Below, one piece after another: positions 63,691 to 64,000 of a stretch of 64,000 nt of DNA. The first letter of the stretch is position 1; every line of letters begins with the position of its first letter. Where the stretch lies: assembly GCA_022606425.2 (NCBI GenBank), contig JAHDVF020000211.1:2728001-2792000 (forward strand), read 5' to 3'. This stretch comes from Lepidostoma basale. Lineage: Eukaryota > Arthropoda > Insecta > Trichoptera > Lepidostomatidae. Below the pieces are notes generated by a model. The model made no database searches. It was not told where the DNA came from and worked only from the letters and a program-made list of their open reading frames with translations. Both the position numbers and the translations under genes were made by a program.

Positions 63691-64000
63691 CATACCCCTT
63701 AGCTGGGGGGGTCCGGCTTTATGGCGCCGGACACTCGTCATTCGCCCACTCATTATTTGCTATGACACTGATGGTAATGTCAGTGGCCACATTGCCCGGG
63801 GTTCGCGGGGCCTGAGAAACCACTCGAGGACGCTAATGAGTTGGACTTGGTAGTAATGTTGCAGGTGTTATTGCAACATGGCGCATTACGAAATTTTATA
63901 GAAGTACACTTTCCAGCAAAGTATAGGGGAGATGTAGGCAATGGGAGTCAGCTGGCAATGGTAGTTACCCCTTTAATTCGAAAACAATACCTACGCATGT

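Overview
The window is AT-rich eukaryotic DNA, most likely from an insect. The evidence is a split gene with GT-AG introns encoding tandem trypsin-inhibitor-like (TIL) cysteine-rich domains, together with mariner, hAT, pogo/Tigger-like, Jockey, CR1/L2-like and very many RTE/BovB-like transposable elements and a tRNA-derived SINE. The order cannot be fixed from sequence alone. There are no bacterial-type operons, no rRNA and no CRISPR array.

Host coding sequence is confined to about 2.8-28.7 kb on the + strand. It consists of ten short exons, each encoding one TIL domain and, where internal, each a multiple of three in length and flanked by phase-1 introns. Block 1 has six exons (2849, 5760, 9510, 15970, 18469, 19239) and ends at a TAG (19433-19435). 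Block 2 has four exons (23291, 25840, 27178, 28440) and ends at a TAA (28634-28636). The last two exons of each block are paralogous (a long-loop TIL followed by a CCxGGTC-type terminal TIL), and the first exons of each block also match, so the blocks are related by duplication. No signal-peptide exon was found for either block. Block 1 probably starts upstream of the window. Block 2 is either a second gene with an unrecognised first exon or an alternative 3' cassette of the same gene. The products are expected to be secreted protease inhibitors.

The introns and the remaining 35 kb are a dense layered deposit of mobile DNA. RTE-like 3' fragments dominate, with at least five sequence families and three kinds of microsatellite tail. 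A non-autonomous retroelement carries the RTE 3' end and probably depends on RTE machinery. Other notable items are an intact-looking mariner (55723-56979), a 5'-truncated but fully open Jockey copy with an exact 12-bp target duplication inside a palindromic element (20512-22545), two hAT-type elements with 8-bp duplications, a pogo/Tigger-like deletion derivative, three TA-flanked palindromic MITEs ending TCGCAC or close to it, long fold-back repeats and a 287-bp (TA)n tract.

The most interesting signals are listed here. A hammerhead-ribozyme-like core (CTGANGAN, hairpin, CGAAACNNGT) recurs in several unrelated fold-back families. There is a SINE-like hitchhiker of the RTE elements. The TIL locus shows active remodelling: an inverted decayed exon, a segmental duplication that lost exactly one exon, and a TIL exon that lost its reactive-site loop. 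An intron-containing unknown DNA element lies at 51.6-53.2 kb.
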